Assembly: GCA_900768875.1 (NCBI GenBank)
Contig: CAAGEP010000013.1
Span: forward strand, 1-60,268
From: Alphaproteobacteria bacterium
Lineage (GTDB): Bacteria; Pseudomonadota; Alphaproteobacteria; CAAGCB01; CAG-977
Direction: 5' to 3'
Length of the DNA stretch: 60,268 nt
Made by a program: the position numbers and the translations under genes
Notes under the pieces: generated by a model
Seen by the model: only the letters and a program-made list of their open reading frames with translations
The model's database searches: none
Told to the model about the DNA's origin: nothing
Part shown: one piece after another, positions 43,799-52,253 of the stretch
Layout: each line of letters opens with the position of its first letter
How positions within the stretch are numbered: position 1 is the stretch's first letter

Positions 43799-44638
43799 AT
43801 GTCGCAAAAAGCCAACCCGCGCCTTATCGGCTCATTCATTTTGATTGCGCTGTTTGTTTCAATCGGAACATTCTTTTTGATGAATCGCGACAGGTTCTTT
43901 TCGCACACGATAAAATACGTCTTGTATTTTCAAGGATCGGTCAAAGGATTGAACGTCGGTTCGCCCGTCGTGTTCAACGGCGTTCCCATCGGGCGCGTCA
44001 TCAACATTTCCTTGGTCACCGACATGCAGACTTTGGAAATCAAAATTCCCGTCACCATCGAAACAAACGCGAACAGCTTTATTATTTTAAGCAAAAAGAA
44101 ACGTATTACACCTCGCGCCGGCAACGAAGAAATCCGCCGTTTCACCGATGAAATGATAGCCAAAGGGCTGCGTGCGCGTTTGATTCCGCAAAGTCTGCTG
44201 ACAGGGCAAATGACGATTGATTTAAGCTATTTGCCCGGAACGCCCGTCGTTTTGACGCCGACAACGCTGAAAATGATTCAAATACCGACCTTGCCGTCGA
44301 TTACGGACGAACTGACGAAAACCCTGCAAAAAATACCGCTGGACGAAACCTTTACGCGGCTGAACAAACTGCTGGAGGAAACCAGCGTCTTTGTCGCCAC
44401 TTTGAACGGCGACGCGCCCGAAATCGTTAAGGAAATAAGAAAAATCACCGCTTTGGTCGAAAGCATGTCTCTCAAAGCCGACAAAGCCCTTGATTCGTTC
44501 AACGAAGATTCCCGCACCATGCTGGATTTGAACAAAATGCTGCGCGATTTCAGCGCGGCGGCGGAATCTTTGCGCAACTGGGCGGATTATCTGGAACGCC
44601 ACCCCGAAGCTTTGCTGAAAGGAAAAGGAGGATACTGA
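43799..44638 (+). CDS. MlaD-family MCE domain lipid-transport protein
   Basis: The 279-residue protein has an N-terminal membrane anchor (LIGSFILIALFVSIGTFFLM). One MCE domain follows, with GSVKGLNVGSPVVFNGVPIGRVINISL at residues about 40-67 and FTDEMIAKGLRARLIPQSLLTGQMTIDL toward its end. The C-terminal third is helical. The MCE domain forms a hexameric ring that carries lipid through the periplasm. Start ATG 43799 abuts the ATPase stop; the Shine-Dalgarno GAGGAG lies inside that gene. Confidence 0.94.
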   Translation: MSQKANPRLIGSFILIALFVSIGTFFLMNRDRFFSHTIKYVLYFQGSVKGLNVGSPVVFNGVPIGRVINISLVTDMQTLEIKIPVTIETNANSFIILSKKKRITPRAGNEEIRRFTDEMIAKGLRARLIPQSLLTGQMTIDLSYLPGTPVVLTPTTLKMIQIPTLPSITDELTKTLQKIPLDETFTRLNKLLEETSVFVATLNGDAPEIVKEIRKITALVESMSLKADKALDSFNEDSRTMLDLNKMLRDFSAAAESLRNWADYLERHPEALLKGKGGY

Positions 44639-45222
44639 TGAAAAAAATTCTGTTTGCCTGTTTTGCCGTTTTGTCTTTGACCGCGTGCGGCACGACAAAG
44701 CCGTCTACCTTTTACGTTCTGGATTCCAACGCGCTGCCCGTTGAAAGCAAGACGCTGAAAAACGCCGACAACATCAAAATCGGCATTGAACCCGTGTTTG
44801 TCCCGAACTATTTGAACCGACCGCAAATCGTTATTCGCGACGATGACGGCGTTACGCTGAAAATGTCCGAATTCAACCGCTGGGCGGAACAGATTTCCGA
44901 CGTGTTCCCGCGCGTTTTGGCGACATCGATTTCCGAAACGATGAAATACCCCGCGGCGAAGCAAATCAACCTGAACCGCGATTTGTTCCCGTACCGCCTG
45001 TTTGTCGAAGTCCTGCGATTTGACGCCGCGTTCGGCAAAGAAGCCGTTTTGGACGCATGGTGGACGGTGATGACCCGCGACGGCAAAATGATTCGGCGTG
45101 TGCGCACGACGCTGACCGAGCCTGCGGGCGACACGTTCGCCGCCGTTGTCGCGTCCGAACAAAAGCTGATTGCGCGATTGGGCGCGGTTATCGGCGCGTA
45201 TGCGAAAAAGAATCTGAAATAA
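44638..45222 (+). CDS. ABC-type transport auxiliary lipoprotein (PqiC/DUF330-like)
   Basis: The 194-residue lipoprotein has lipobox LTAC (Cys about residue 18), followed by a short linker. The fold phrases STFYVLDSNALPVESK, GIEPVFVPNYLNRPQIVIRDDDGV and EFNRWAEQISDVFPRVLATSI fit the PqiC family. These periplasmic lipoproteins work with MCE transporters such as PqiAB. Its start overlaps the MCE gene by one base. It takes the place that MlaC or MlaA would have in an E. coli-type system. Confidence 0.88.
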   Translation: MKKILFACFAVLSLTACGTTKPSTFYVLDSNALPVESKTLKNADNIKIGIEPVFVPNYLNRPQIVIRDDDGVTLKMSEFNRWAEQISDVFPRVLATSISETMKYPAAKQINLNRDLFPYRLFVEVLRFDAAFGKEAVLDAWWTVMTRDGKMIRRVRTTLTEPAGDTFAAVVASEQKLIARLGAVIGAYAKKNLK

Positions 45223-45225
45223 AGC

Positions 45226-45441
45226 TTATTTCCAAATATGCACGGGGCGGTCGTCGTCGGAAGCAATCCGCTGCACGACCGCGCAATAATCGCGCCAGTC
45301 GTCAACGGCTTCGGACAGCAGGCGGCAAATCAAGTCGTTCAATCCTTCGCCGTTTTCCATGGCTTGGCGTTCCAATAAAGAATACAGCGGCGTTTCGATT
45401 TTCAAGGAAACTTTCTTCTGATGTTCCGCGATTGATGTCAT
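45226..45441 (-). CDS. Ribbon-helix-helix DNA-binding domain protein
   Basis: The 71-residue protein has a short N-terminal beta strand (KKVSLKIETPLYSLLERQAMENG) followed by two helices, the RHH_4 pattern of small alphaproteobacterial proteins. It might repress transcription as a dimer. It converges on the MCE operon with a 3-nt gap and lies divergent from the PBP gene. An AAGGAGG Shine-Dalgarno precedes the start. The target site is unknown. Confidence 0.75.
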   Translation of the reverse strand: MTSIAEHQKKVSLKIETPLYSLLERQAMENGEGLNDLICRLLSEAVDDWRDYCAVVQRIASDDDRPVHIWK

Positions 45442-45532
45442 AAGCCGCCTCCTTAACCTGCCTTTAAGCTCTTGAAGCTATAGTTCGATTCTGAGCACGG
45501 AATCATTAACAAAAGGTAACTTTTACGTCCCC

Positions 45533-47419
45533 ATGGCGAAAAAGACAGCAAATTCACCGAAATCCGCCAAATCGAAGCCCAAAAAAACGGCTGTCCCCAA
45601 AAAACGGACGGGCAAGCGAATCGGATTCGATTGGAAAAAAGCGGTCGGGCATTTTAAACACCCGCTCCGATTCGTTTGGATCGGCGCGGCGGCGGTCGCC
45701 GTGTATCTGGTTTACTGCTGGGCGACTTTGCCCGACATCGCCAAAGCCGTCAAAGCCTCCCGACCGCCGAAACTGGTCGTCCTTGCCGCCGACGGGTCGG
45801 AATTGGCGTCGTACGGAGCGAGATACGGCAATCCCGTTGATTTGAACACTTTGCCGCCTTATGTGCCGCAAGCCGTCGTCGCCACCGAAGACGTGCGTTT
45901 TTATTCGCACTTCGGACTGGATATCCGTTCGATTGTCCGCGCCGCCGTTACGAATTTGGTTAAAGGACGCAAGGCGCAGGGTGCAAGCACGATTACACAG
46001 CAGGTCGCCAAAAACCTGTTTTTGTCGTCGCAAAAAACGTTCCGCCGCAAAGTGCAGGAGGTCATGCTGTCCCTGTGGCTGGAACACAACCTGAGCAAAG
46101 ACCAGATTTTAATGATTTATCTGAACCGCGTTTACTTCGGCGCGGGAACGTACGGGCTGGAAGCCGCCGCGCAGAAATACTACGGCGTCAAAGCCCGCCG
46201 TCTGTCTTTGTACCAAGCCGCCGTTCTGGCGGGGCTTTTGAAAGCGCCGACAACGTATAATCCTTTGACTCACCCCGAAGCGGCAAACAAGCGCGCCCGC
46301 ATCGTGCTGGCGAATATGGCGAAAGCGGGCTACATTTCCGCGACAGAGGGCTTGGACGCCGCCGAAACGGGGGCGAAAACGGGCGACGGAAAGAACAAAT
46401 CCGCCTTTTACTTCACCGACTGGATAGCCGACGAAACGAACGCTTATTTAGGCAATATATCACAGGATATTGCCATCCGCACGACGCTTCAGCCCGAAAT
46501 GCAAACCGTTTTGACGAACGAACTCACCGCCGCTTTGAACGGCGAGGAAGCGCGCGCAAAACACGTTTCCCAAGCCGCGGGCGTCATTATGGCTCCCGAC
46601 GGAGCGGTGCTGGCAATGGTCGGCGGCAAAGACTACACGAAAAGCCAATTCAACCGCGCCGCCGAAGCCCGCCGTCAAATCGGTTCGACCGTCAAGCCGT
46701 TCGTGTACCTGACCGCTTTCGAGCAAGGCGCAGCCCCTTCCGACATTGTCGAAGACAAGCCGATTTATCTGAACGGCTGGAGTCCCAAAAACGCTTCGGG
46801 ACGGTATTACGGAAAAATCTCTTTGCATGACGCTTTGGTTCGCTCGGTTAACACGGTGGCGGTGGCGACGGCGTTGAAAGCGGGCGTGCGCAACGTTTTG
46901 AAAACCGCGCGCAAATTCGGCGTCGTCGGAACGGACTGCAAAGCCGAAGCCGCGATTGCTTTGGGCGTGTGCCAAACGCGGCTGATTGACTTGACGGCGG
47001 GATACGCCGCGCTGTCAAACGGCGGAATCGGCGTTATGCCTTACGGCATATCGGAAATTTTGGGCGCAAACGGCGAGATTTTGTATCAGCGCGATTCGGA
47101 CGGACGCGGACGGCTGGTCAATCCGCGCTATATTGTCGATTTGGACACCGTTTTAATCGACGTGATTTTAAAAGGAACGGGTAAAAAAGCCAATCCCGGA
47201 ATCCTTGCCAAAGGCAAAACGGGAACGACGCAAAACTACCGCGATGCGTGGTTTGTCGGCTACACCCGCGACTTTGCGGCGGGAATTTGGGTCGGCAACG
47301 ACGACGAAACGCCGATGGACAAAGTAACGGGCGGCGGACTGCCCGCGGAAATATGGGGCAAAGTCGTGCGGGAAATTTCGTTTGATATCGACGACGACGC
47401 GGCTTATTCGGGTTTGTAA
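45533..47419 (+). CDS. Penicillin-binding protein 1A-type bifunctional transglycosylase/transpeptidase
   Basis: The 628-residue class A PBP polymerises glycan strands and cross-links peptidoglycan in the periplasm. A Lys/Pro-rich cytoplasmic tail of about 45 residues comes before the membrane segment (FVWIGAAAVAVYLVYCW). The glycosyltransferase has catalytic E119 in ATEDVRFYSHFG and the QGASTITQQVAKNL region. The transpeptidase has S385-T-V-K, an SVN motif in ALVRSVNTVAV, and K562-T-G. It ends shortly after the KTG box, a compact form. It converges with the lytic transglycosylase with a 16-nt overlap. Confidence 0.94.
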   Translation: MAKKTANSPKSAKSKPKKTAVPKKRTGKRIGFDWKKAVGHFKHPLRFVWIGAAAVAVYLVYCWATLPDIAKAVKASRPPKLVVLAADGSELASYGARYGNPVDLNTLPPYVPQAVVATEDVRFYSHFGLDIRSIVRAAVTNLVKGRKAQGASTITQQVAKNLFLSSQKTFRRKVQEVMLSLWLEHNLSKDQILMIYLNRVYFGAGTYGLEAAAQKYYGVKARRLSLYQAAVLAGLLKAPTTYNPLTHPEAANKRARIVLANMAKAGYISATEGLDAAETGAKTGDGKNKSAFYFTDWIADETNAYLGNISQDIAIRTTLQPEMQTVLTNELTAALNGEEARAKHVSQAAGVIMAPDGAVLAMVGGKDYTKSQFNRAAEARRQIGSTVKPFVYLTAFEQGAAPSDIVEDKPIYLNGWSPKNASGRYYGKISLHDALVRSVNTVAVATALKAGVRNVLKTARKFGVVGTDCKAEAAIALGVCQTRLIDLTAGYAALSNGGIGVMPYGISEILGANGEILYQRDSDGRGRLVNPRYIVDLDTVLIDVILKGTGKKANPGILAKGKTGTTQNYRDAWFVGYTRDFAAGIWVGNDDETPMDKVTGGGLPAEIWGKVVREISFDIDDDAAYSGL

Positions 47420-49185
47420 ACGGGATAACGTCCCGCCAAAACATCATCAACCGACGACAAATCCTCTCCCAACAGACTGCGGTAAATCCAGTAATTCGAC
47501 GCCACTTTTTTGACAAAGCCGCGGGTTTCGCGCGACGGTATCGCTTCGACGAACATCAGCGGATCGTTGGCGAAATCTTCACGCTTTTGCCATTTTTTCG
47601 TATTGCGCGGCCCGCAGTTGTAGGACGCTATCGCCATCAGCAGATTGCCGTCGATACTGGGATAGTTCAGCAGCGTTTTTATCAGCTCCTGCCCCATCAT
47701 CAGACTGTAGGGAATTTTATGCAAACGGCTGAGCTGATATTTCACGCCCAGCTTGCGCGCCATCAGCCGTGCCGTCCCCGGCATCAGCTGCATAACGCCG
47801 CGCGCGCCCGCTTTGCTGAACGCTTTGTTTTTAAAGCAGGATTCCTGACGCACAAAAGCGTAAACCAGCGCTTTGTCCAGCTGCCAACCGTTGACAGGCG
47901 TCCAGTTCGGCACGGGATAAAGCGCGTTGTCGCCGTCGGGCGTTTCGATTTTGCCGTTCAATCCCGCCAGCCGTTCCTTCAAGTCGGGGTATTCGGGCAA
48001 AGTATCGACGTACGCCAGCAAATCGTCGCGCAAATTCTTTTTGGCGGCGAACAGTCTGACCAGTTCCTTTTCCGCCCATTCGTCCTGTCCGATTTCAATC
48101 AAAGCCACCGCGCGGCGACCGGCTTTTTCCTTTAAAATCGCGTTCATATCGGGTTCGGCGACGGCGGGCGATTTCCATGAATGTCCGATTTCCCAGCCCA
48201 ACGCCCTTTGCGCCAAAATGCCGTAAAACGACCGCGGCGACGCAAAAGCGGACTGCTTTAAATAGATTGAAATATCGGAATATTTTTCCTGCTTCATCAT
48301 CGCACGGGTCGCCCAAAAAGCGGCGGCGGATTTTTGCGTCGGAATCGCTTTCGGATGCGCGGCGGCGGCTTTGAAGTTTTCCTCCGCCGCCTGCCAGTTT
48401 TTCATACGGAAAGCCGTCAGCCCCGCCACCCACGGAGCAAGGGGATTGCGCGTTTGACTGCGTTTCAGCGGGTTTTGTATCGTTTCCCACGCCTTTTCAT
48501 CCTGCCTGTCGATGAAATAAGCGAACGCCAGCGCGGTTTCGGAATCGTCCCTGTCCTTTTGCGACAGGTATTTCTTCATATGCTTTTCGTTCAAGTGCAG
48601 CTTTGCCGCCAGAGTCTTGCCGCGGCGGACGGCGGATGAAAAATACTGCAAAGATTTGCGGACTTTCGCCCGATGCGGTTCGGGAACGTACGACGCGCGG
48701 CGGAAAAACACTAAATCAATCGGATCGGCGATGCGCATGGACGTGCAAACACCCGCAACCATGTGCTGTGTTTTGTCGTCACGGCGGATATAAGGCAGAT
48801 AGGATTTTTTCTTGATTGCCAAATCGTACACGGCATCGGACACGGGCAAATCCTTGTACGCGTACAGCCAGTTGGTCAACTGTTGTTTTTTGGGATTCGC
48901 CCCGTCCGCCAAATACAAAAGTGCCTGCACATACCCCTTTAGAACGGGATTTTCGACGGTCTTCAGCAAAGTTTTGGCAGTTTCGGTTTCGCCGTTTTCC
49001 AATTTGTCAAAAATTTGAATATAAACCGCCCTGTCCGATTCGGACAAAACGCCAACGCGGGGCTTGGCAACATCCGCCACGGCCGGCGGCTGAAGCAGTG
49101 GCATTTCCGTTTTGGCAAAAGCGGGAGCGGAAGCCAGAAGAACCGTACCCGCGAAAAAACGTCCGATAGTTTTAAAAAAACGCAT
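47404..49185 (-). CDS. slt: Soluble lytic murein transglycosylase (Slt70-like)
   Basis: The 593-residue periplasmic enzyme cleaves peptidoglycan glycan strands with formation of 1,6-anhydro-MurNAc. A signal peptide of about 24 residues comes first (TIGRFFAGTVLLASAPAFA). A long superhelical region follows, then the lysozyme-like domain with catalytic E448 in FVRQESCF and the GARGVMQLMPGTARLMA and ASYNCGPRNTKKW motifs. It starts 5 nt after the stop of a Gln-rich secreted protein. It overlaps PBP1A at the 3' end. Synthesis and cleavage genes facing each other may form one cell-wall block. Confidence 0.94.
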   Translation of the reverse strand: MRFFKTIGRFFAGTVLLASAPAFAKTEMPLLQPPAVADVAKPRVGVLSESDRAVYIQIFDKLENGETETAKTLLKTVENPVLKGYVQALLYLADGANPKKQQLTNWLYAYKDLPVSDAVYDLAIKKKSYLPYIRRDDKTQHMVAGVCTSMRIADPIDLVFFRRASYVPEPHRAKVRKSLQYFSSAVRRGKTLAAKLHLNEKHMKKYLSQKDRDDSETALAFAYFIDRQDEKAWETIQNPLKRSQTRNPLAPWVAGLTAFRMKNWQAAEENFKAAAAHPKAIPTQKSAAAFWATRAMMKQEKYSDISIYLKQSAFASPRSFYGILAQRALGWEIGHSWKSPAVAEPDMNAILKEKAGRRAVALIEIGQDEWAEKELVRLFAAKKNLRDDLLAYVDTLPEYPDLKERLAGLNGKIETPDGDNALYPVPNWTPVNGWQLDKALVYAFVRQESCFKNKAFSKAGARGVMQLMPGTARLMARKLGVKYQLSRLHKIPYSLMMGQELIKTLLNYPSIDGNLLMAIASYNCGPRNTKKWQKREDFANDPLMFVEAIPSRETRGFVKKVASNYWIYRSLLGEDLSSVDDVLAGRYPVYKPE

Positions 49186-49190
49186 CGGCT

Positions 49191-49922
49191 TTATTTGATG
49201 ACTATGTATTTAGAACAGTCTTTGCCGGAAATATCCCCCATGCGGCAAGATTGGACTTCGATTTTCGGTTTGACGTTCTGCATGGCAGGACACAGATTTG
49301 AATAAACCATCATGTTTTTGACGACGGCGCCGCGCGGCTTGACATTTGAAAAAGTCAGCCCCGAATAGGAATCGCGGACGGTAAAGCCCACTTTCAAAAC
49401 CTTTATCGGCGTATCGGTTCTGTTTTGCAAAACGGCTTTCCATTTGCAATGAACGTATGCGCCGTCAACGTCCCCCCAGCTGAAATCGGAAATATACATC
49501 CAGATTTCACCTTTCGGTTCGACAATCTGCCGTGATCCTTGAGCCGAGCCCTGCGCAGGGGGATGAGCCGCGGCTTGCCGCTGAGGAGCATACGGATTGC
49601 GGCGGTAAGCCGGTTGTTGCCGATTCTGTGCAGAACCCTGTGCCGATTGCTGTGCGGCGGCGGGACGTTTAAACGCTTCAAACGACGGCATGTCGGAATC
49701 GCCTTCCCCGTCATCGGCGGCCGTTGTTGCGGGCTGGACGGCGGGGCGGAATCTGGCGGCGGGAGCCTGCTGCCGAGCCGGACGCGCTTGATATGTAGAG
49801 CGCTGCTGCGCGGCGGGTTGCGTTTTTTCCGTTGACGCCGTTGTTTTTGAATTGGTGGTGTACTGCGCGTGCGCCGGCATCGTAAAGCACGCAAACAAAG
49901 CCAACAAACCGATAAAACGCAT
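49191..49922 (-). CDS. Gln/Pro/Ala-rich secreted protein, slt neighbour
   Basis: The 243-residue protein has a signal peptide (MRFIGLLALFACFTMPAHA). A low-complexity Gln/Ala/Arg/Pro region follows at about residues 25-135, then a compact C-terminal domain beginning EIWMYISDFSWGDVDGAYVHCKW, with four cysteines (CKW, LCPAM, SCRMG, DCSK) that could form disulfides. I do not recognise the domain. ATG 49922 is chosen since AGAGG lies 7 nt upstream; a TTG 6 nt earlier is possible. It lies 5 nt before slt, so both are probably secreted together. Confidence 0.72.
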   Translation of the reverse strand: MRFIGLLALFACFTMPAHAQYTTNSKTTASTEKTQPAAQQRSTYQARPARQQAPAARFRPAVQPATTAADDGEGDSDMPSFEAFKRPAAAQQSAQGSAQNRQQPAYRRNPYAPQRQAAAHPPAQGSAQGSRQIVEPKGEIWMYISDFSWGDVDGAYVHCKWKAVLQNRTDTPIKVLKVGFTVRDSYSGLTFSNVKPRGAVVKNMMVYSNLCPAMQNVKPKIEVQSCRMGDISGKDCSKYIVIK

Positions 49923-50029
49923 AGGCAAACCTCTTTCATCCGAAAAAACAGAATTTAAAAACAGTTTACCTTAAATTATCTTTTTTTACATATAAAAAAA
50001 GCATCTAATTTCAGACAAAGGGCGAAAAA

Positions 50030-51397
50030 ATGAAAAAATACTTTTTTTGCGGCATCGGCGGCAGCGGGATGAGCTCGCTGGCGTTGGCTTTGAAAAACCG
50101 CGGCGACGATATTTCGGGGTCGGACAGGGCTTACGACGCGGGCGGCGCGAAAGAAAAGTTTGAAATACTGAAAAATCAAGGACTTAAACTGTTTCCGCAG
50201 GACGGTTCGGGACTGACGGAGGACACGGACGCTTTGGTCGTTTCGACGGCGGTCGAAGAAACCATTCCCGACGTTGTCAAAGCGCGCGACCTGAATCTGC
50301 CGATTATGACGCGCGCGCGGCTGCTGGCGGAATTTTTCAACGACCGCAACGGAATCGCCGTCGGCGGCACCAGCGGCAAAACGACGACGACGGGCATGCT
50401 GGGGCATATTTTGCGCCAATCGGGAATCGACCCGACCGTCATCAACGGCGGCGTAATGCTGAATTATCCCGATTCGCTCGGCACGGGCAGCGTTCTGGCG
50501 GGCAAAAGCTCGTTTTGCGTGATTGAAGCCGACGAAAGCGACGGATCGATAGAACTTTACAAGCCCGCCGTTTCGATTGTAACGTCGATTACCCTTGACC
50601 ACAAACCGCTGGAAGAACTGCGCGTTTTGTTCGGCGATTTTGTGGAAAAAGCCGGTGTCGGCGCGGTTTTAAACGCGGACAACGCCGATTGTCTGGCTTT
50701 AAAGGACAGAAATCCGACCGTGCTGACTTTTTCGACCGAAGGCAACCCAGCCGATTTGCAGGCTTTGGACATCACCCCCGCCGAAAACGGAACGGATTTT
50801 ACGCTGGACGGGCAAAAAGCGCACCTGCCCGTCATCGGGCGGCACAACGTCGCAAACGCCCTTGCCGCCATTGCCGCCGCCGAACTGATTGGCGTAACGC
50901 AAGCGCAGTCGATTGAAGCTTTGGCGACGTTCAAGGGCATCCGCCGCCGATTGGAAACGGTCGGCACGACGAAAAAGGGCGTAACCGTGATTGACGATTT
51001 CGGACACAATCCCGAAAAAATCGCGGCGTCGCTGTCCGCGCTGAAAGAATACGCGGGACGGCTGATAGTCATCTACCAGCCTCACGGGTTCAAGCCGACC
51101 AAAATGATGCGCGCAGGCATCGTCGAAGCGTTCGACAAGCATCTGAGCATGGACGACACCCTGATAATGCAAGAGATTTATTACGCGGGCGGCACGGCGG
51201 CAAAAGACATTTCATCCGCCGATTTGGTGCGCGATTTGGAAAAAACGGGCAAACGCGTCCACTTCATCCCCGACCGCAAAAAAATCGTGTCTTTGGTCAA
51301 AGCCCTGGCGGCGAAAGGCGACCGCGTCGTCATCATGGGCGCGCGCGACGAATCGCTCGGCGCCTTTGCGAAAACGATTTTGAACAGCATCGGATAA
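50030..51397 (+). CDS. Mur ligase family protein (MurC/Mpl-like)
   Basis: The 455-residue ligase has the three Mur domains. The N-terminal part is a Rossmann-like GIGGSGMSSLALALKNRG. The central ATPase starts with the P-loop GGTSGKTTTTGML, where MurC and Mpl normally have GTHGKT. The C-terminal part includes VIDDFGHNPEKIAASL. MurC adds L-alanine to UDP-MurNAc, and Mpl reattaches a recycled tripeptide. It lies outside a dcw cell-division cluster and just before an LD-carboxypeptidase, so a recycling (Mpl-type) role is inferred over MurC, with moderate certainty. Confidence 0.82.
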   Translation: MKKYFFCGIGGSGMSSLALALKNRGDDISGSDRAYDAGGAKEKFEILKNQGLKLFPQDGSGLTEDTDALVVSTAVEETIPDVVKARDLNLPIMTRARLLAEFFNDRNGIAVGGTSGKTTTTGMLGHILRQSGIDPTVINGGVMLNYPDSLGTGSVLAGKSSFCVIEADESDGSIELYKPAVSIVTSITLDHKPLEELRVLFGDFVEKAGVGAVLNADNADCLALKDRNPTVLTFSTEGNPADLQALDITPAENGTDFTLDGQKAHLPVIGRHNVANALAAIAAAELIGVTQAQSIEALATFKGIRRRLETVGTTKKGVTVIDDFGHNPEKIAASLSALKEYAGRLIVIYQPHGFKPTKMMRAGIVEAFDKHLSMDDTLIMQEIYYAGGTAAKDISSADLVRDLEKTGKRVHFIPDRKKIVSLVKALAAKGDRVVIMGARDESLGAFAKTILNSIG

Positions 51398-51401
51398 GCC
51401 C

Positions 51402-52253
51402 ATGAAAATCGGAGTCGTATCATCGTCGTCCGCCGTTTCGGAAAAGCCCGTGCGCATCGGCGCGGCTGAATTTGAAAAACAAGGCTTTGACATCGTGTTC
51501 AGTCCGCATTGTTTTGAACAAAACCGTTTTTTGGCGGGCACGGACGCGCAAAGAATTGCCGATTTGCACGCTTTTTTCGCCGACGATTCGATTGACTGCA
51601 TTTTGGAAGCGGGCGGCGGCTACGGATCTTCGCGCCTGTTGGACGGGCTGGATTACGACCTTATCCGACGGCACAAAAAGCCCCTTGTCGGGCTGAGCGA
51701 TTCGACGGCTTTGCAAAACGCTTTGATTGCCAAAGCGGACTTGGTCTGTCCGTCGGGTTTTTTGCTGAAAAAACGGTTTTCCGACTATGAAATCCCGCCG
51801 ACGCTGTCGGATTTTTTCGCGGGAAAAGAGCTGAACTACGAATTGAACGGCGCGTTTGAAGCGTCGGGCAGACTGTTGGGCGGATGTCTGAGCTTGGTCG
51901 CGGCGTTGCTCGGCACGCCGTATCTGCCCGATATGACGGGGGCGATTCTGGTGTTGGAAGACATCGGCGAAGAACCTTACGCCATCGACCGCATGCTGCA
52001 GCATTTGGCAAGCGCGGGCGTGTTCAAAGCCGTTTCCGCCGTCGTGTTCGGACAGTTTGTCGACTGCTTGGCGAAAGATTCGGCGGACGGCACAATCCAA
52101 GACGTTTTGGACGAATGGGAAAAAAGGATTGAAAAACCCGTCTTTACGAACTTAAATTACGGGCATCAGGCGTACAGCGCGGTCGTGCCGTTCGGCGCGG
52201 TCGGCTCAATTAAAAACGGTACTTTGACCGTTTCGGGAAAGGATGAACAATGA
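51402..52253 (+). CDS. ldcA: LD-carboxypeptidase (MccF/LdcA family)
   Basis: The 283-residue S66 peptidase removes the terminal D-alanine from L,D-linked muropeptides in the cytoplasm. The catalytic Ser is in VGLSDSTALQNAL, the glutamate in VLEDIGEEPYAIDRML, and the histidine in NLNYGHQAYSAVVPFGA. The order Ser-Glu-His matches the family. It lies 4 nt after the Mur ligase and overlaps the next gene by 4 nt, which supports a peptidoglycan-recycling operon. Confidence 0.9.
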   Translation: MKIGVVSSSSAVSEKPVRIGAAEFEKQGFDIVFSPHCFEQNRFLAGTDAQRIADLHAFFADDSIDCILEAGGGYGSSRLLDGLDYDLIRRHKKPLVGLSDSTALQNALIAKADLVCPSGFLLKKRFSDYEIPPTLSDFFAGKELNYELNGAFEASGRLLGGCLSLVAALLGTPYLPDMTGAILVLEDIGEEPYAIDRMLQHLASAGVFKAVSAVVFGQFVDCLAKDSADGTIQDVLDEWEKRIEKPVFTNLNYGHQAYSAVVPFGAVGSIKNGTLTVSGKDEQ

